Positions 1 to 7,529 are shown, counted from the first letter of the stretch. The stretch: DNA of 21,690 bases from an uncultured Methanobrevibacter sp. (GCF_937906425.1 NZ_CALCYR010000206.1:1-21690), one strand, 5' to 3'. Made by a program: numbers and translations. The notes: generated by a model not told the origin, from the sequence alone.

Positions 1-44
1 ATTTCTTAAATTGCTTATTTTATGATTTAAAGCATTTTAATGAA

Positions 45-125
45 AAATAAAAAAAATAGATTTTTAAAAATAAAATAAAATAAAAAAAAACTCTAAAGAG
101 AAATAAAAAAAATAGATTTTTAAAA
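45..125. repeat. 25-bp direct repeat, two perfect copies
   Basis: An A/T-only 25-bp unit occurs identically at 45-69 and 101-125, downstream of the DNA glycosylase gene. The copies flank the terminator-like hairpin at 77-100. Function unknown; probably a local duplication in spacer DNA. Confidence 0.6.
77..100 (-). terminator. Terminator-like hairpin plus T9 after the glycosylase gene
   Basis: Read on the minus strand, a short hairpin (CTCT-TT-AGAG, 91-100) is followed at once by nine T residues (82-90) and further T-rich sequence. Archaeal termination depends mainly on oligo-T tracts, so the T run is the stronger evidence and the hairpin is secondary. Confidence 0.5.
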
Positions 126-142
126 TTATTGCTGCATAAGAA

Positions 143-1219
143 CTATTTATTCTTAATTTTCTCCATTAACCCGGACTTACGAGCATAATGGAATAAATAA
201 AGTTGTGCATAACCGGCATAGTCTCCAAAATAATCCATGCCAAATTCTCTTGTTTTATCTGCTGAAATGTCTTCTCCATCAAAATAAAGATGAGAAATAA
301 TTCTTTTTATCCAAACATCTGAAGGGAAAGCTTCCATAAATCCAAAACCATACAATAATATACAATCAGCCACCTTAGGACCTACACCAGGAACTCCCAA
401 AGCCGCTTCAAACGCTTCATCATAATCCATTTTAAAAATATCCTCTGCCCTTAAATCTGTGTGAAATATTTTACCTGCCTTTTTCATATATGGAGCCCTA
501 TATCCGACTCCACAGGACTTAAGGTTATGGGTATAGCATTCAATCTCATAACTGTGCCCATCAGCATCAGCCTCCTCAATTGGAGTTTCAAAGAAATCCT
601 TAAAATCATCAGGATGCGGAAAAGTATTAAAAACACCGGAATCAAATTCCAGTTTTCTGCCCCAATTATGTTTGATTTTATCAATTGACTTGGTCCAACG
701 GGCAATTGAATTGTTTGCAGAACATATTGAAGAGATTACGCATTCAAAAGGATCCTTTGCTAAAAAAAGTCTTAATCCATTACAGAATCCTATTGAGTCA
801 ACAAGCTTTTCATCAGCAGCCAAAAATTCATAGAACTTTTCAAGATCAAAGTCAAGATTATAGATTTTTCCTATTTCCTTTCCTATTTCACTTTCAAGTT
901 CCTTCAGTTCTTTTTTTGAAAAGTTTTTTAAATCAATTGAAAATTCCATTTTATCAATTTTTTTAGGAAGCTCATATAGATACTTGAATGAATTCAAATC
1001 ATTTTTATTTTGAAATGTCTTTAAAAGAACAGGGAATTTATTTAAATTGATGGAATCATCGTTAAGCCTATCAATAATTGAAGGGTTTTTTAAGTAAATC
1101 ACATCTGTAAATGAAACCATATTTTCATCAAGATTATATCTCCATGGAGGCTGTGAAGTTTGACCAGACTCTTGGGTCAACTTAAGGTTAATCAATGAAT
1201 TAAATTTTAAATCAGACAT
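143..1219 (-). CDS. ogg: 8-oxoguanine DNA glycosylase, Ogg1-like (HhH-GPD)
   Basis: Predicted bifunctional base-excision repair enzyme that removes 8-oxoguanine opposite cytosine and nicks the abasic site. The 358-residue protein resembles eukaryotic Ogg1 rather than the short archaeal AGOG or MutY types. A stretch near residues 156-175 (DPFECVISSICSANNSIAR) matches the Ogg1 family signature. The helix-hairpin-helix reads GVPGVGPKVADC (275-286), with Lys282 as the expected Schiff-base lysine and Asp301 (PSDVW) as the catalytic aspartate. The N-terminal part (about 1-150) fits the Ogg N domain. The start is supported by GTGAT (1223-1227), which can pair with the 16S rRNA tail. It stands alone, with its own terminator, and hisF lies about 250 bp upstream. 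The family call is firm; substrate choice is inferred. Confidence 0.9.
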   Translation of the reverse strand: MSDLKFNSLINLKLTQESGQTSQPPWRYNLDENMVSFTDVIYLKNPSIIDRLNDDSINLNKFPVLLKTFQNKNDLNSFKYLYELPKKIDKMEFSIDLKNFSKKELKELESEIGKEIGKIYNLDFDLEKFYEFLAADEKLVDSIGFCNGLRLFLAKDPFECVISSICSANNSIARWTKSIDKIKHNWGRKLEFDSGVFNTFPHPDDFKDFFETPIEEADADGHSYEIECYTHNLKSCGVGYRAPYMKKAGKIFHTDLRAEDIFKMDYDEAFEAALGVPGVGPKVADCILLYGFGFMEAFPSDVWIKRIISHLYFDGEDISADKTREFGMDYFGDYAGYAQLYLFHYARKSGLMEKIKNK

Positions 1220-1260
1220 AGAATCACAATAATTTTAGAATTATAGAATTTAATTTTTTA

Positions 1261-1380
1261 AGAATTTAAACAAAACCGTGAAAACAGTGAAATCAGTAAA
1301 ATAATAAAAGAATTTAAACAAAACCGTGAAAACAGTGAAATCAGTAAAATAATAAAAGAGTTCAAACAGCAACAGTAAAA
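1261..1380. repeat. 48-bp tandem repeat, two perfect copies plus a diverged third
   Basis: The unit at 1261-1308 recurs without change at 1309-1356. A shorter diverged third copy follows (1357-1380). It lies between the glycosylase start and the hisF stop. No ORF or strong RNA fold is seen. Confidence 0.75.
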
Positions 1381-1402
1381 CAATTAAAACAATTAAAGAA
1401 TT

Positions 1403-1458
1403 AAAATAATAAAATAATAAAATAATAAAATAATAAAATAATAAAATAATAAAATAAT
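1403..1458. repeat. 8-bp microsatellite, seven units of AAAATAAT
   Basis: Seven uninterrupted AAAATAAT units run up to just before the hisF stop codon. On the minus strand this is T-rich sequence directly after hisF and may help end its transcript. A likely hot spot for length variation. Confidence 0.8.
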
Positions 1459-1466
1459 AAAAATAA

Positions 1467-2300
1467 TTAAAAGGTTTCCCTAATAGGAACTCCTTTTTCT
1501 TTTAGATATTTCTTAACTACCGGAACAGGATATTCGTCAAAATGGAAAATGCTGGCTGCAAGTGCTGCACTTGCGTCTGCAATTTCAAAAGCCTCTAGAA
1601 TGTGTTCTGGTTTACCTACCCCTCCGGAAGCAATAACCGGAATGTCAACATTATCATTTATTGCCTTTGTAAGCACCAAATCATAACCGTCCTTGGTTCC
1701 ATCTCCGTCCATGGATGTTAAAAGAACTTCACCTGCTCCTCTGTCCTGACATTCCTGAGCCCAAGCAATGGCATCCATTCCTGTAAATTCTCTGCCTCCG
1801 TAAATACTGCAGTCAAACCAAACTTCTCCCTTATCAGTATCAACTATGGTTTTTCCTTGAGCAGCCTCTTTATCATCTTCAACATATCTTCTTTTAGCAT
1901 CAATGCCTATTACGACAGCCTGAGAACCTACAACCTTGGAGGCATCTGTTAAAAGCTGAGGATTGTGAATGGCTGCAGTGTTTGTGGAACATTTATCAGC
2001 TCCTGCCTTAAGCATGCGAGTGTAATCCTCCACCTTTCTTATTCCGCCACCGACACAGATAGGGATAAATACATTTTCAGTTAATCTTTCTATAACATCA
2101 ACCATTGTTCCTCTACGTTCATGGGAAGCTGTAATGTCTAGAATAACTATTTCATCAGCCCCATCCTCATAATATTTGGTAGCAAGTTCAACAGGATTTC
2201 CTGCATATCTGATTTGTTTAAATTCAACTCCCTTAACGACTCTGCCCTCTGGAACCTGAAGGTCACAGTCCAAACAGGGAATAATTCTTTTTGTAAGCAT
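1467..2300 (-). CDS. hisF: Imidazole glycerol phosphate synthase subunit HisF
   Basis: Cyclase subunit of IGP synthase. With HisH it turns PRFAR and ammonia into imidazole glycerol phosphate and AICAR in histidine synthesis, in the cytoplasm. It is a (beta/alpha)8 barrel of 277 residues. The catalytic acids are Asp11 (PCLD) and Asp134 (IGIDAKR, the counterpart of Asp130 in the bacterial enzyme). Phosphate-binding loops are CVGGGIR (82-88), TSMDGDGTK (195-203) and ASGGVGK (224-230). Compared with the usual LDVKDGRVVKG there is a small insertion after Asp11 (DLQVPE), and a longer loop at about 140-165. The frame could open at 2324, but the family starts with MLTKRIIPCLD, and GGAG sits five bases before that ATG. 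No hisH or other his gene is in the window. Confidence 0.96.
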   Translation of the reverse strand: MLTKRIIPCLDCDLQVPEGRVVKGVEFKQIRYAGNPVELATKYYEDGADEIVILDITASHERRGTMVDVIERLTENVFIPICVGGGIRKVEDYTRMLKAGADKCSTNTAAIHNPQLLTDASKVVGSQAVVIGIDAKRRYVEDDKEAAQGKTIVDTDKGEVWFDCSIYGGREFTGMDAIAWAQECQDRGAGEVLLTSMDGDGTKDGYDLVLTKAINDNVDIPVIASGGVGKPEHILEAFEIADASAALAASIFHFDEYPVPVVKKYLKEKGVPIRETF

Positions 2301-2303
2301 AAT

Positions 2304-2309
2304 ATCTCC
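2304..2309 (-). promoter_or_regulatory. Ribosome binding site that fixes the hisF start
   Basis: GGAGAT on the minus strand, with its GGAG core at 2306-2309, is five bases from the ATG at 2300. It chooses this start over the in-frame ATG at 2324, which has no comparable site. Confidence 0.8.
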
Positions 2310-2410
2310 ATAAAAATTTGACAACTGAAAGTTAATAATTTTAAATAGTAATTTTTAATAACAATTTAAATTAAATTCTATTAAATCAATATAATTTATT
2401 TAAAAACAAT

Positions 2411-2419
2411 TATATAAAT
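2411..2419 (-). promoter_or_regulatory. Possible TATA box for hisF
   Basis: ATTTATATA on the minus strand is the best TATA-like word in the 2301-2601 spacer and would give a leader of about 85 nt. The rest of this spacer is A/T sequence in which I see no gene. In DNA this AT-rich the assignment is weak. Confidence 0.35.
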
Positions 2420-2601
2420 TTTTAAAAAAACATGAAAAAATGAGTTGGAAAACGTTTAAAAAATATTTGAAATAATATTTGAAATTAAAATAAACTAAAA
2501 TATAAAAACATAAAAAGAGATAAATATTATTAAAATTATTTTAATGAAAATAAAAAAATGTAATTTTTAAAAAATAAAATAATTTTACTTCTTTTAAAAT
2601 T

Positions 2602-2675
<74 letters not shown>

Positions 2676-2741
2676 TTTAATAACTAATTTACCTATTTCT
2701 AAAATTTATTTATACTTTTATTATAAAAACTTAAACTAAAA

Positions 2742-3440
2742 CTAATTTTGCTCTGAATTTAAAATCTCTTTGAGTTCTCTCCAGTTTGGACAGAACTGAT
2801 CCATAAGTTCCTTGAATCTGGGGCCATGATTAAATTCTATCAAATGGGTAAGTTCATGAATCAAAACATATTTTAAACATTCAGGAGGTTTTTTAGCCAA
2901 ATTCAAATTTAAGGTAACTCTTCTATTAGTATTACAATTTCCCCAGTTTTTCATGCTTCTGATTTTAATTTCACTTGGCCTTTGACCTACAATGCTTATT
3001 GCATTTTCCAAAAACAAATCCAAATTCTCCTGAACTTCACGCCTATACAATTCCCTCATGGTCTTTTCCCTTTGTTGAATTGTACTTCTTTTAGAAACTG
3101 GAAGATATATTATTTCCTCATCAGCATCATAAAAGGCGTTTTTTATAAAATTATTTGTAATTAGCTGGATTTTATAGGGTTGACCCCAAATATAATGAAT
3201 TTCATCATTCAAATACTTAAGTTTAGGTTTTGGAGGATTATTCTTTAGATATTCCATTTTTTCAAGAATCCATTCCTTTCTGCTTCTGACAAATTCTTCA
3301 ACAGTTTCCCTGCTAACACCATAAGGGACAGTTATACGAAGTGTGGAATTATCTAAAATACGCATATACATATATTTATTATTCTTTTTCTCCAAAAGAA
3401 CTGGAATGCCATCAATTTCAATATATTCCCTCTCTACCAT
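2742..3440 (-). CDS. YgjP-like (DUF45/M48-type) zinc metallopeptidase
   Basis: Predicted cytosolic zinc metallopeptidase of the YgjP/DUF45 group. These proteins are common beside restriction-modification and DNA repair genes, but their substrates are not established. With the start used here it has 232 residues. The zinc site is HELTH (195-199) with a third ligand His205 in FNHGPRF. The family motif WG-x-C appears as WGNC (166-169), where WGSC is commoner. No signal peptide or membrane segment is seen. The frame can be extended one codon to a TTG at 3443, but the ATG at 3440 is better placed, after AGGGAT. A TATA-like box about 25 bp upstream suggests little or no leader. It faces the tRNA gene and stands alone. 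Confidence 0.88.
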   Translation of the reverse strand: MVEREYIEIDGIPVLLEKKNNKYMYMRILDNSTLRITVPYGVSRETVEEFVRSRKEWILEKMEYLKNNPPKPKLKYLNDEIHYIWGQPYKIQLITNNFIKNAFYDADEEIIYLPVSKRSTIQQREKTMRELYRREVQENLDLFLENAISIVGQRPSEIKIRSMKNWGNCNTNRRVTLNLNLAKKPPECLKYVLIHELTHLIEFNHGPRFKELMDQFCPNWRELKEILNSEQN

Positions 3441-3459
3441 CAAATCCCTAACTTTAAAA

Positions 3460-3468
3460 CTTATAAAT
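3460..3468 (-). promoter_or_regulatory. TATA box for the YgjP-like peptidase
   Basis: ATTTATAAG on the minus strand is centred about 25 bp before the ATG at 3440. At the usual archaeal TATA-to-start distance, transcription would begin at or next to the start codon. Confidence 0.45.
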
Positions 3469-3481
3469 ATAATTAAAAATA

Positions 3482-3685
3482 ATTAAAAACCACTTAAAAA
3501 CAGAATAAACTAATTAATTAACTATCAAAAATGATTAAAAACCACTTAAAAACAGAATTAATAATTAAAAACCATTAAAAATGATTAAAAACCACTTAAA
3601 AATAGAATCAACTAATTAATTAACTATCAAAAATGATTAAAAACCACTTAAAAATAGAATTAATAATTAAAAACCATTAAAAATG
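3482..3685. repeat. 102-bp tandem duplication in the spacer
   Basis: The segment 3482-3583 is repeated at 3584-3685 with about three substitutions. A partial third copy begins at 3686. Each unit is itself built from two similar halves that both start ATTAAAAACCACTTAAAAA. It fills most of the 343-bp spacer between the helicase end and the peptidase start. No open frame is seen in it. Confidence 0.85.
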
Positions 3686-3756
3686 ATTAAAATCAGACAC
3701 CATTAAAAAGACAAAAATTCAATTGTCACCCCAATCGACAAGATTTTGGTCCAGGT

Positions 3757-3777
3757 TTTTGAGGCGAAGCCTCAAAA
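3757..3777 (-). terminator. Strong hairpin directly after the helicase gene
   Basis: TTTTGAGGC-GAA-GCCTCAAAA is a perfect 9-bp stem with a 3-nt loop, starting 6 bases after the helicase stop. Outer CCAG/CTGG bases (3751-3754 and 3779-3782) can lengthen it. On the minus strand it is followed, after about 35 bases, by T-rich sequence. It may mark the 3' end of the helicase mRNA. The block 3721-3783 is clearly richer in G+C than the spacer around it. Confidence 0.5.
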
Positions 3778-3783
3778 GCTGGG

Positions 3784-5787
3784 CTAGATAATACGATCAT
3801 CATTAATAACAATAGCTTCCTTAAAGAACTCAGGAATCAAAGACCTGTATAATGGACTTTTAAGAATCATCTTAATGTCTGAATCCAGAATATAGGTTAC
3901 ACAAGAGTCATCCTCTGCTCTCATTCCCCTACCATAAGCCTGCATCAAAGTCATAGCTGTCTTATAGGCATACCATCTTTGGTCCTTTTTCATTCTCTTG
4001 TTTATCTGCATATCACCTAAATAAGGGAATGGAATCTTGTAGATTACCTGGAATCTGCACTTGTCATAAGGAAGGTCTACACCTTCACTCATTGAAGGAC
4101 TTACAAGAACCAATGGATTGTCATCCTTTTCAAAATAGCTTAAAACCCTTTCCCTATTAGTGGAATTGTGTGAAATCAATCTTGAATTATAAAGATGGCT
4201 TGTGATATAGTTTTGACAGTTGTAACTGTGAGTGTGAATCAGACCCTTGTCACCCTCATGACGAGCAAGAATCTTTTGAAGGATTTCTATTGACTTTGGA
4301 GCGGATTGCTTAACCCTTCCTTTAGACATTTTTCCGGCCAAGTTTAATTCAATAGGTCTTTTTTCAACTGAAAATGGACTGTCAACCTTAATATGATAAA
4401 CATCCCTTGGATTTAAACCTAACCATTTGGAGAAAAGCTTGTGTGACAGGATTGTTGCACTTAAAAAGATTACAACATCCCCATGCTTGAACAAATAATC
4501 CTCAGCATATTGGTGAACCCGAAGCGGTTTAAATGAAACTCCATTCTCATCAGCATCTATGACCCAATTTCCAGGTTCATTTTCAAGATTTGTCTTTAAT
4601 GATTTTAATCTTCTGATTGTTGAACCTATTCTATCAGCCTTATTTGAAGGCAATTCCTTAACATCAATATCTGAATAGTGACCTTGAATTGCATCAATCT
4701 CCATAATCCATTGGCCTACATCCTGATTTCTAAGGGTTTCCTGACTTATGACCTTCTTTATGTCCTTTTCCAATTGGCGATTATATAAATTGATTTCCAT
4801 TGTTTTCATCAATTTATCCTCTATATTATGTGCCTCGTCAAGAATAAGTAAGGATCTTTTGGAAAAGTGCTTTACATAGTTCAATTCCAGAATTGCATAA
4901 TCATAATTCATCAATGTGATTGGGGAATTGATGGAATTTGCCTTTTGTTGCCAATAGTAACAGTGGTCATCTGTTTGGAAGAAAATGTCTCCGCCAAAGG
5001 AATCCTGAAATGCAATGTCTCCTGTCAAAGTCGGATTTTTACTTATCCCATAAGGACAGAAGAATTTAGAGGATTTGAGTGCAGTTTTACATGCTCCCAT
5101 ATCACAAGTGGATTCAAGACCTTCTTTCAGACAGTTAAAATTGGATCTTCCCTTTACAAGAGGAAAATCAAACTCATCTGCATACTGCTTTTGCAACTGC
5201 TTGGTCATTGTCAAAATATATGCTGATTCGTACATGCGGGCTAAGGTTGTTGCTACAGCAGACTTGCCTGTACCTGTTCCAGCTTCCAGAATAATGTATC
5301 TGTATCCCTTTGAAATGGCTTCCTCAATATCTGCAATAATTTCAAGCTGTCCTTCACGGGGACGCTCAAAAGGAAAGTTCTCTATAATGTTTTCAGGAAT
5401 TTCAGGGTATTCCTCTTTCAAAGACTCAATTACTTCCTTAGGCAAATCATGTGCTGCAATATCGTATATTTCACCTGAACCAAAATTCAATTCCTCCTCA
5501 TCAACACGAACAGGTTCCCGATTTTCATACATGTATAAACCTTTAGGCTTTTCTGGTGATGTATTTTTTCTGTTAAACATGTTATCTTTATTTCCAAATG
5601 AATTTTTACGTCCAGAACTCCTTTCAGTCTTCCCATTATTATATCTTTTATTATTTCCAGAGCCAGACACATTATAATTTTTAGTGTCTTGATAAGAATT
5701 TCTCTTATCTCTATTTGCCTTGTATCTTCCACATACACAATTTGTTTTTAACATCCTACAGTCTGGACAAAATATAGAATCTGACAT
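3784..5787 (-). CDS. DinG/XPD-family ATP-dependent DNA helicase
   Basis: Superfamily 2 helicase of the Rad3/XPD/DinG group, expected to unwind DNA 5'-3' in repair or replication restart. It has 667 residues from the start chosen here. A Cys4 knuckle, CPDC...CVCG (7-20), is followed by a polar low-complexity linker rich in Asn, Lys, Ser and Gly (about 22-80). The helicase core follows, with Walker A GTGTGK (170-175) and DEAH (317-320). Between these lie Cys219, 228, 233, 244 and 276, in the place of the XPD/DinG 4Fe-4S domain. The C-terminal lobe shows FLSATIL, SMSEGVDLP and motif VI AYGRGMRA. ATGs at 5835 and 5805 are also in frame. I prefer 5787 because the protein then opens at the zinc knuckle, and a TATA box lies 26 bp upstream. 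Confidence 0.92.
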   Translation of the reverse strand: MSDSIFCPDCRMLKTNCVCGRYKANRDKRNSYQDTKNYNVSGSGNNKRYNNGKTERSSGRKNSFGNKDNMFNRKNTSPEKPKGLYMYENREPVRVDEEELNFGSGEIYDIAAHDLPKEVIESLKEEYPEIPENIIENFPFERPREGQLEIIADIEEAISKGYRYIILEAGTGTGKSAVATTLARMYESAYILTMTKQLQKQYADEFDFPLVKGRSNFNCLKEGLESTCDMGACKTALKSSKFFCPYGISKNPTLTGDIAFQDSFGGDIFFQTDDHCYYWQQKANSINSPITLMNYDYAILELNYVKHFSKRSLLILDEAHNIEDKLMKTMEINLYNRQLEKDIKKVISQETLRNQDVGQWIMEIDAIQGHYSDIDVKELPSNKADRIGSTIRRLKSLKTNLENEPGNWVIDADENGVSFKPLRVHQYAEDYLFKHGDVVIFLSATILSHKLFSKWLGLNPRDVYHIKVDSPFSVEKRPIELNLAGKMSKGRVKQSAPKSIEILQKILARHEGDKGLIHTHSYNCQNYITSHLYNSRLISHNSTNRERVLSYFEKDDNPLVLVSPSMSEGVDLPYDKCRFQVIYKIPFPYLGDMQINKRMKKDQRWYAYKTAMTLMQAYGRGMRAEDDSCVTYILDSDIKMILKSPLYRSLIPEFFKEAIVINDDRII

Positions 5788-5808
5788 TACAATTATATTA
5801 GACATTCT

Positions 5809-5817
5809 AATATAAAT
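5809..5817 (-). promoter_or_regulatory. TATA box for the helicase gene
   Basis: TTTATATTA on the minus strand is centred 26 bp from the ATG at 5787, and A-rich BRE-like sequence precedes it. This puts transcription start at the A of the start codon and predicts a leaderless mRNA. It argues against the two upstream in-frame ATGs. Confidence 0.5.
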
Positions 5818-5835
5818 ATTTTTAAGGGAGAGCAT

Positions 5836-6060
5836 TTGAAAAATAATATTATTTTGAAAAATAGCTTTAAAATCGTTAAATTAAATTAAAAATGGAAAAT
5901 TTAAAAAAAATAGTAAAATTAAGAATAAAATGTAAAATTCAACTAAAATAATAAAATTTAAAAGGATTAAAAAACATGAAAAAATAGTAAAATTCAATGA
6001 AAATGAAAAAATTAAAATTAAAAATTAAAAATCAAAATAATAAAAAAAGTAAAAAAAAGT
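5836..6060. other. AT-rich spacer without recognisable content
   Basis: Simple A/T sequence between the helicase promoter and the msvR terminator. I see no open frame, RNA gene or ordered repeat in it. Confidence 0.6.
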
Positions 6061-6086
6061 AAAAAAAGTTGTTTAAAATAAACAAC
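6061..6086 (-). terminator. Hairpin plus T7 terminator for msvR
   Basis: On the minus strand GTTGTTTA-TTT-TAAACAAC (perfect 8-bp stem, 6068-6086) runs straight into seven Ts (6061-6067), followed by two more T runs. This is the best intrinsic-type terminator in the window. It is about 100 nt beyond the msvR stop codon. Confidence 0.7.
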
Positions 6087-6160
6087 TGAAAACTTTAAAC
6101 TAAAAGTAAAATTAAGCTAAATTTAATCTAAATTTATTTAAATAATTAAAACTAAATTTA

Positions 6161-6190
6161 ATCTAAATTAATCTAAATTAATCTAAATTA
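6161..6190. repeat. 10-bp tandem repeat running into the msvR stop codon
   Basis: Three exact units of ATCTAAATTA fill 6161-6190, and the last supplies the msvR stop codon (6188-6190). Degenerate copies lie further out, near 6123-6133 and 6150-6160. Confidence 0.7.
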
Positions 6191-6985
6191 AGCTAAAACA
6201 GAGCTTCCATCTGGGGATTCGACCAAGAAATTACAGCAGTCGTCACCCATTGTGAAACATTTAACTTCAGTCACTTCAATATCTTTCTTAAGATAGTTGG
6301 TGAATAAGGCTTCAAAAATACCTGCATCTAAGTAACAGGCAGGCTTACCCTTTTTAGGAAGTAAACTACATTCAAAACATTCAAATGCAGTAATGTCAAT
6401 AATGTCTCCTAATTTGATTTCAAGCTTACCTAAACCGTTGTCTTCCCAGAATTCACAAATGTTTTCACTGAACTTTTCAATATCATCGTCGTAAAGTTTT
6501 TCAAACATTGCAGCACCGATATTCTTACCGGTTTGGTTTAAGACAGGGTTAATGTTAATTCCTTCCTGGATTAAGTTGGATCTTAATGTGTGGAATAAAA
6601 GGAAAGAGAATTTAAAGTTATCTACATCCAATATATTCTTTACCAAGAATTCAGCTTGTCTTTCTTCCAATTCCTTACTGTCTCCAGATTCTACTTCACC
6701 TAAGAATTTAGAACTAATATAGAATATTTTTTTACGGTGGTCGTTTGCATCAAATCTGTAGCTTACGATTCCATCTTCCCTTAAAGATTTCAAGTGTACA
6801 GAAATAGTGGATTTTGATTTTCCAGTATTTTTTACAATTTCATCAAATTCCATATCAGTGTCTTTTAACATGGAAAGAATAGTTAATTTAACTGGACTTT
6901 TAACAACGTTTACTCCTAATTCGCCAGGAGCCTTTGCAAAAATTTGAATAGGTTTTTGTTTTTCAACAATTTCTCCATCTTCCAT
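6188..6985 (-). CDS. msvR: MsvR, redox-sensing V4R-domain transcription regulator
   Basis: Methanogen-specific regulator that senses oxidants through cysteines. In Methanothermobacter it controls the adjacent fpaA operon and its own gene. The protein has 265 residues from the start chosen here. A winged helix at about 25-90 carries a recognition region SKSTISVHLKSLREDGIV. A C-terminal V4R domain (about 120-260) contains Cys177, 203, 206, 217, 243, 250 and 251, a pattern suited to disulfide or metal-based sensing. The frame opens at 7000, but the ATG at 6985 has GAGG seven bases before it, so I start there. It is divergent from fpaA across 685 bp, the same arrangement as in Methanothermobacter. 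Identity rests on domain order plus this context and is strong. Confidence 0.9.
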   Translation of the reverse strand: MEDGEIVEKQKPIQIFAKAPGELGVNVVKSPVKLTILSMLKDTDMEFDEIVKNTGKSKSTISVHLKSLREDGIVSYRFDANDHRKKIFYISSKFLGEVESGDSKELEERQAEFLVKNILDVDNFKFSFLLFHTLRSNLIQEGININPVLNQTGKNIGAAMFEKLYDDDIEKFSENICEFWEDNGLGKLEIKLGDIIDITAFECFECSLLPKKGKPACYLDAGIFEALFTNYLKKDIEVTEVKCFTMGDDCCNFLVESPDGSSVLA

Positions 6986-6991
6986 AAGAAT

Positions 6992-6997
6992 CCCTCT
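6992..6997 (-). promoter_or_regulatory. Ribosome binding site that fixes the msvR start
   Basis: AGAGGG on the minus strand (GAGG core 6993-6996) is seven bases before the ATG at 6985. The ATG at 7000 is preceded only by A/T sequence. Confidence 0.65.
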
Positions 6998-7151
6998 CAT
7001 TTAAAAAAATTTAAAATTAAAATTTCAAATCAATAAACATAAATTACTAAAAACCTTTTAATATTATAAATTAAAAAATTTTTTAAACCTTTAATGAATA
7101 ATTTTTAAAAAAAAGAAAATTTTTTAAAAAATATTAAAAACTATAATACAG

Positions 7152-7163
7152 ATTATATATATT
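7152..7163 (-). promoter_or_regulatory. Possible TATA box for msvR
   Basis: AATATATATAAT on the minus strand is the most TATA-like word upstream of msvR. It predicts a leader of roughly 145 nt. A second candidate lies near 7174-7181. Half-sites of the MsvR box lie just upstream of it. Confidence 0.4.
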
Positions 7164-7182
7164 CACTTTCTAACATATATAC

Positions 7183-7275
7183 TTGTTCTTATATCTACAA
7201 AATGTTTAAGTAAAATTGTAAGAAAATACGAACAATTTTATAAAAAATAAAGAAATCTCCATATAAAAAACGAAC
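7183..7275. promoter_or_regulatory. MsvR half-sites upstream of msvR
   Basis: TTGTTC (7183-7188), TACGAAC (7227-7233) and ACGAAC (7270-7275) match the half-site of the MsvR box TTCGTA-N4-TACGAA. None of them has a proper partner at the right spacing. They lie upstream of the suggested msvR TATA box and could serve autoregulation. This is inference from motif matches in low-GC DNA. Confidence 0.4.
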
Positions 7276-7458
7276 AGTTTTAATAAAATTGGCTTTATTT
7301 TAAAAAAATAACAAACAAATATTAAACTAATTAAAAAATAAGGCAATATTAGACAAATTAATTTTAGAAGTTTGAAACAAATGAAAGTTATGAAAAAATT
7401 TTAAAAAAAATTAAGAATTTTATAAAAATCAAAGCTAAAATATTTTAAAAAAATATTG

Positions 7459-7474
7459 TTCGTAGGATTAGAAA
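7459..7474. promoter_or_regulatory. Imperfect MsvR box upstream of the fpaA TATA box
   Basis: TTCGTA-GGAT-TAGAAA matches the reported MsvR site TTCGTA-N4-TACGAA at 6 of 6 and 4 of 6 positions with the exact spacing. It ends 7 bp before the fpaA TATA box, so a bound regulator could interfere with TFB or TBP. Confidence 0.55.
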
Positions 7475-7481
7475 ACAAAAC

Positions 7482-7490
7482 TTTATATAG
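7482..7490 (+). promoter_or_regulatory. TATA box of fpaA
   Basis: TTTATATAG, preceded by an A-rich BRE-like stretch (AACAAAAC). It predicts transcription start at about 7510-7513 and a leader near 160 nt. It lies between the two MsvR-type boxes. Confidence 0.6.
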
Positions 7491-7513
7491 ATTAAAAAAT
7501 AAAAATATATTTG

Positions 7514-7529
7514 TTCAATTATTTACGAA
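7514..7529. promoter_or_regulatory. Imperfect MsvR box at the fpaA transcription start
   Basis: TTCAAT-TATT-TACGAA matches the MsvR site at 3 of 6 and 6 of 6 positions with the exact N4 spacing. Including the flanking bases it reads GTTC-N10-GAAC. It sits at or just past the predicted fpaA start, where binding would block initiation or clearance. Confidence 0.55.

Noticed and set aside
1261..1458. Possible CRISPR-like array
   Set aside because: The repeats are directly tandem with no unique spacers and no cas genes are present. The same holds for the other spacer repeats.
2301..2324. hisF start at the upstream in-frame ATG (2324)
   Set aside because: The family N-terminus and the GGAG site both place the start at 2300.
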